Source: Paenibacillus sp. 598K (GTDB taxonomy: Bacteria > Bacillota > Bacilli > Paenibacillales > Paenibacillaceae). From it: a stretch of 64,000 nucleotides of DNA. The DNA is taken from assembly GCF_003851045.1 (NCBI RefSeq), contig NZ_BFBX01000033.1:1-64000 (forward strand), read 5' to 3'. A program made the position numbers and the translations under genes. This document shows, piece after piece, positions 61,421 through 64,000 of the stretch. A model generated the notes under the pieces. The model did no database searches. It saw only the letters and a list, made by a program, of their open reading frames with translations, and was not told where the DNA came from. Positions within the stretch are counted from its first letter, which is position 1. Each line of letters starts with the position of its first letter.

Positions 61421-62806
61421 TTAAGCCGACGTTTGGCCAGCCGTTTGGCCGGTCAGATTTTGGATCCATTTGCCCGAGCGGAACCGCATCAGGCCGATCC
61501 CGAAGCGCACGATCTCTTCCAGCGACAGGAAGAAATAGACCCAGAACAACGGCTGCTTCCAGACCAGCGAGAGCAGCAGACCAAGCGGCACGCCGACCAG
61601 CCAGGTCGCGGCAGACTCCATCTTGAAGACGAACTTGCTGTCCCCGCCGCTCTGCAGGATACCGCCGGCAATGATCATATTGGCCACCTTGACCCACATG
61701 AAGGCGGCGAACACCCAGATGACGTGAACGGCCAGCTCATGCGCTTCGCCCGTAATCGCAAACGCGGATACATAAAGCGGTGAGATGGCCGCAATCACGA
61801 CCCCGAGCCCAACCGAGAAGACAATGCCGACCCGGATGAGTCGTCTGGCATACTCTCGCGCCAGCGCCTCCTCGCCAGCGCCGAGCCGATTGCCGACCAG
61901 CACCCCGGCCGCCCCGGCCAGCCCTGTCAGCAGACCGATGCTCAGCCCTTGCAGCGGGAATGTAATCGTCATGGCCGTCATCTCAGTCGTCCCCATCCGG
62001 CTGTAGATGACCGCATAAGCGGTCTCTCCCAGCACCCAGACCAGCTCGGTCAGCACGATCGGATACGTCGTGAGGTAGAACTTGCGGGCGAGCGTCCTGT
62101 CATACGAGAACAGGTAACGGAAGCCTGCGGCGCCAGGCAGCCGGAAGCGGTAGACCGCGCCGATGATAAGCAGACACTCCACAACCCGCGCGATACAGGT
62201 GCCGATCGCCGCGCCTGCCAGACCCAGCTTCGGGAAGCCCAGATTGCCGAAGATAAGCAGATAGTTCAACCCGACATTGAGGATGACGACGATCAGGCTG
62301 ACGTACATCGGGTACTTCACATGCCCCGTACTGCGGAGCACCGCAGAGTAGATCATCGTCAGCATCGTCGGCACATAGCTTAGCGCGACCAGCTTCAGGA
62401 AGATCGCGCCATCCTCCATCACCCGCGTATCGGTCGTGAACAGACCGAGGCTCCATTCGGGGTTAAAGTAGACCATGCCTGAGAACAGCAAGGAAATCAT
62501 CAGCCCCAGCGAGAGCGTCATCCCGAGCAACCGGGTAATGCTGCGGACGTCCTTGCGGCCCCAATACTGCGCGGCATAGATCGACAATCCGGCGGCCAGA
62601 CCCGCCAGCACGACGGAGATGACGCTATATATTTTGCTGGCCATCCCTACCGAAGCGATCGCTACATCCCCGAGCTGGCCAACCATCAGTTGGTCGGTCA
62701 TATTGAGCGCAGCCATGATCAGGCTTTGCAGCGCGATAGGAATCGCGATCTTGTACAGATTCTTGTAGAAATCGATGCCGGAGCCCCGCTCTATCCCGTT
62801 AGCCAT
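61421..62806 (-). CDS. MATE-family efflux transporter
   Basis: About 461 residues with twelve predicted helices in two related halves (QSLIMAALNMTDQLMVGQLG in the first; FPLQGLSIGLLTGLAGAAGVLVGNRLGAGEEALAREYARRL in the second), typical of MATE cation/drug antiporters. Start at ATG 62806 overlaps the stop of the reductase gene by eight bases; an in-frame start at 62845 would overlap further and is less likely. It lies between the RibD-like reductase and the NRPS gene, six bases before the latter, so it is the probable exporter or self-resistance pump for the product. Confidence 0.9.
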   Translation of the reverse strand: MANGIERGSGIDFYKNLYKIAIPIALQSLIMAALNMTDQLMVGQLGDVAIASVGMASKIYSVISVVLAGLAAGLSIYAAQYWGRKDVRSITRLLGMTLSLGLMISLLFSGMVYFNPEWSLGLFTTDTRVMEDGAIFLKLVALSYVPTMLTMIYSAVLRSTGHVKYPMYVSLIVVILNVGLNYLLIFGNLGFPKLGLAGAAIGTCIARVVECLLIIGAVYRFRLPGAAGFRYLFSYDRTLARKFYLTTYPIVLTELVWVLGETAYAVIYSRMGTTEMTAMTITFPLQGLSIGLLTGLAGAAGVLVGNRLGAGEEALAREYARRLIRVGIVFSVGLGVVIAAISPLYVSAFAITGEAHELAVHVIWVFAAFMWVKVANMIIAGGILQSGGDSKFVFKMESAATWLVGVPLGLLLSLVWKQPLFWVYFFLSLEEIVRFGIGLMRFRSGKWIQNLTGQTAGQTSA

Positions 62807-63488
62807 GAAGCACCCGGTCTTCCCCGGCCCTGTCGTATCTGGCATACCGCATCAAGGTGTAATTATCCGAGCGCTGCACGTCGACAACGCGGAACCGTTT
62901 GCTGAAGCCCAATTCGTGGTAGCCCTCTCCGTCGACCAACGTAATGTTGGAGCCGCCGCCGATAATAATCGGGAGCTGCATCAGGATGATCTGATCGACC
63001 AGATTGCGGTCGAACACGTACCAGTTGAGCAGGCCGCCGCCTTCAATCATAAGCCGGCGGATACCATAATCTATCTCCAGACGACGGAACAGCAGGTCGA
63101 AGTCGACGAGGTCCTGTCCGCAGACGATGACCTCCTTGCCCAGCGAAGCGATCCGCCTTCTCTTGTCCTCGTCCAGCCCGCGCTCGGTCGTCACGATAAT
63201 CGTCCGCTCCTCGTCCAGGAAGATATTGCTGTTCAGCGGAATATCCAGCGTCCGGCTCGGCACGATCCGCACCGGATTGCGGCCCGGCTCGTAGCGGTTG
63301 GTGAGGAACGGATTATCGGTGCAGATCGTATTTTTGCCGACCATGATGCCGTCTACCTGCCCCCGGAATTGATGAATATAAGCGATGTCTTCCGGCCCGA
63401 ACAGCTCAAACAACCCTTTGCTCGACTGGCCCTCCCCAAACGTCAGCTTGCCGTCGATCGAAATCTGGCTAAAGATAGTGACTTCCAT
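62799..63488 (-). CDS. RibD C-terminal (DHFR-fold) reductase
   Basis: 229 residues. It is the stand-alone reductase domain of the RibD/DHFR superfamily: FSQISIDGKLTFGEGQSS, GIMVGKNTICTDNPFLTNRY, VRIVPSRTLDIP, LMIEGGGLLNWYVFD and QLPIIIGGGSNITLVDGEG. In RibD this domain reduces 5-amino-6-ribosylaminouracil phosphate with NADPH, but there is no deaminase domain and no other riboflavin gene nearby. The operon context (MATE, NRPS) points to a reductase used in product biosynthesis. It overlaps the upstream binding-protein gene by 20 bases and the MATE gene by eight. Confidence 0.87.
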   Translation of the reverse strand: MEVTIFSQISIDGKLTFGEGQSSKGLFELFGPEDIAYIHQFRGQVDGIMVGKNTICTDNPFLTNRYEPGRNPVRIVPSRTLDIPLNSNIFLDEERTIIVTTERGLDEDKRRRIASLGKEVIVCGQDLVDFDLLFRRLEIDYGIRRLMIEGGGLLNWYVFDRNLVDQIILMQLPIIIGGGSNITLVDGEGYHELGFSKRFRVVDVQRSDNYTLMRYARYDRAGEDRVLHG

Positions 63489-64000
63489 CCGATATCCGCT
63501 CTCCCTTCAAGGTATCCAAATAGTGGTCTACTTCTGCCATCACCTGCTGCGCTTGCTCCTGTATGACGCGCCGCACCGCCGACGGATCGCTGTCCGGGAG
63601 CTGCCGCAGCCCGGCCTCGATACCGACCCAACCTGCGATCATGTAGGGACTGCAAGGCATCGGCCGGCAAGCTGCAAGCTGCGCGATCAAGGCTCGCCTG
63701 TTCTCGCCGCCGCCGGACATCATCTTCCGCATCGCCGCTTCGGTCGCCGGGATACGCTGCACCCGCTCCGCCCACATCTGCTGGCAGTCTGCGCTCAGCA
63801 TGAACCGCCCATAGGCTGCGAGCGCCGGGCCGCGCGGCGAAGCCAGCGACTGTCCGGGAAAGACGAGACCGATCGAGGAGCACATCGATACAGGTGCCCT
63901 GCCGCGTATCGCAGGGATCGCTCCGACGCCCAAGCGCTGTCCCATGCTCCGGCTGAGGTGGTTAAATACCCACTCGCCGCTAATGATGGCGCCGAGCTGT
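63469..64000 (-). CDS. Extracellular solute-binding protein, C-terminal part (partial)
   Basis: The frame is open to the window edge, so this is the last 176 residues of a longer protein. Segments AIISGEWVFNHLS, VGAIPAIRGRAPVSMCSSIGLVFPGQS, AYGRFMLSADCQQMWAERVQRIPATEAAMR, and PCSPYMIAGWVGIEAGLRQL then VIQEQAQQVMAEVDHYL match the C-terminal lobe of maltose-type solute-binding proteins. The N-terminus and any lipobox lie outside. It precedes the reductase gene with a 20-base overlap and is therefore part of the same operon. No permease is visible in the window, so they may lie upstream. It could bind a precursor or the product. Confidence 0.75.
   Translation of the reverse strand, partial: QLGAIISGEWVFNHLSRSMGQRLGVGAIPAIRGRAPVSMCSSIGLVFPGQSLASPRGPALAAYGRFMLSADCQQMWAERVQRIPATEAAMRKMMSGGGENRRALIAQLAACRPMPCSPYMIAGWVGIEAGLRQLPDSDPSAVRRVIQEQAQQVMAEVDHYLDTLKGERISDGSHYL

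Overview
The window looks like chromosome from a GC-rich, spore-forming, Gram-positive Firmicute of the Paenibacillus/Cohnella type. The evidence is several carbohydrate ABC importers encoded without their own ATPase, YesM/YesN-type two-component and membrane-tethered AraC regulators, an S-layer (SLH) anchored glycoside hydrolase, a BclA-like collagen-repeat protein, a T-box in front of tyrS, and strong AGGAGG ribosome binding sites. Most genes are on the minus strand. No rRNA, tRNA, CRISPR array, integrase or transposase was seen. Species assignment is inference.

Layout. (1) 1-4.3 kb: a barstar/lipoprotein-barnase pair, then an AraC regulator, an ECF41-type sigma factor and its FAD oxidoreductase partner, with a near-consensus ECF41 promoter upstream. 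(2) 4.3-12.8 kb: a seven-gene sugar operon (binding protein, two permeases, two CE1-like esterases, MFS transporter, membrane-tethered AraC regulator). (3) 13.1-18.0 kb: a small lipoprotein, a DUF1963 protein, a chemoreceptor and an unknown membrane protein. (4) 18.2-32.7 kb: a peptidoglycan-sugar salvage operon (murQ, ABC importer, GNAT, PIG-L-like protein, namZ, BadF-type kinase, anmK, GHL10/SLH protein) with its MurR-type regulator and a readable promoter/operator. (5) 33.0-40.0 kb: a second sugar importer with a YesM/YesN-type sensor and response regulator. (6) 40.2-45.3 kb: two unknown proteins, a frameshifted Rpn nuclease gene, an AraC regulator and an alpha-L-rhamnosidase-like enzyme. 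(7) 45.4-48.2 kb: a Fur-box siderophore-binding lipoprotein followed by a Btr-like AraC/binding-protein fusion. (8) 48.2-52.6 kb: an AT-rich island with a truncated oxidoreductase, three tandem GT10-like glycosyltransferases and a collagen-like surface protein. (9) 52.8-54.4 kb: tyrS with a Tyr T-box. (10) 54.5-64.0 kb: a biosynthetic operon running in from beyond the window: binding protein (partial), RibD-like reductase, MATE exporter, an unusual NRPS and a GH13-like protein.

The two strongest candidates for something undescribed are the ABC-transporter version of MurNAc salvage (region 4) and the compact NRPS operon (region 10). In the NRPS, a single C-A-T module is followed by a BtrH-like cysteine-protease-fold domain and a lectin-like domain, with no thioesterase, and the gene is translationally coupled to an amylase-family protein. 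Region 8 suggests a dedicated glycosylation set for a spore-surface collagen-like protein.
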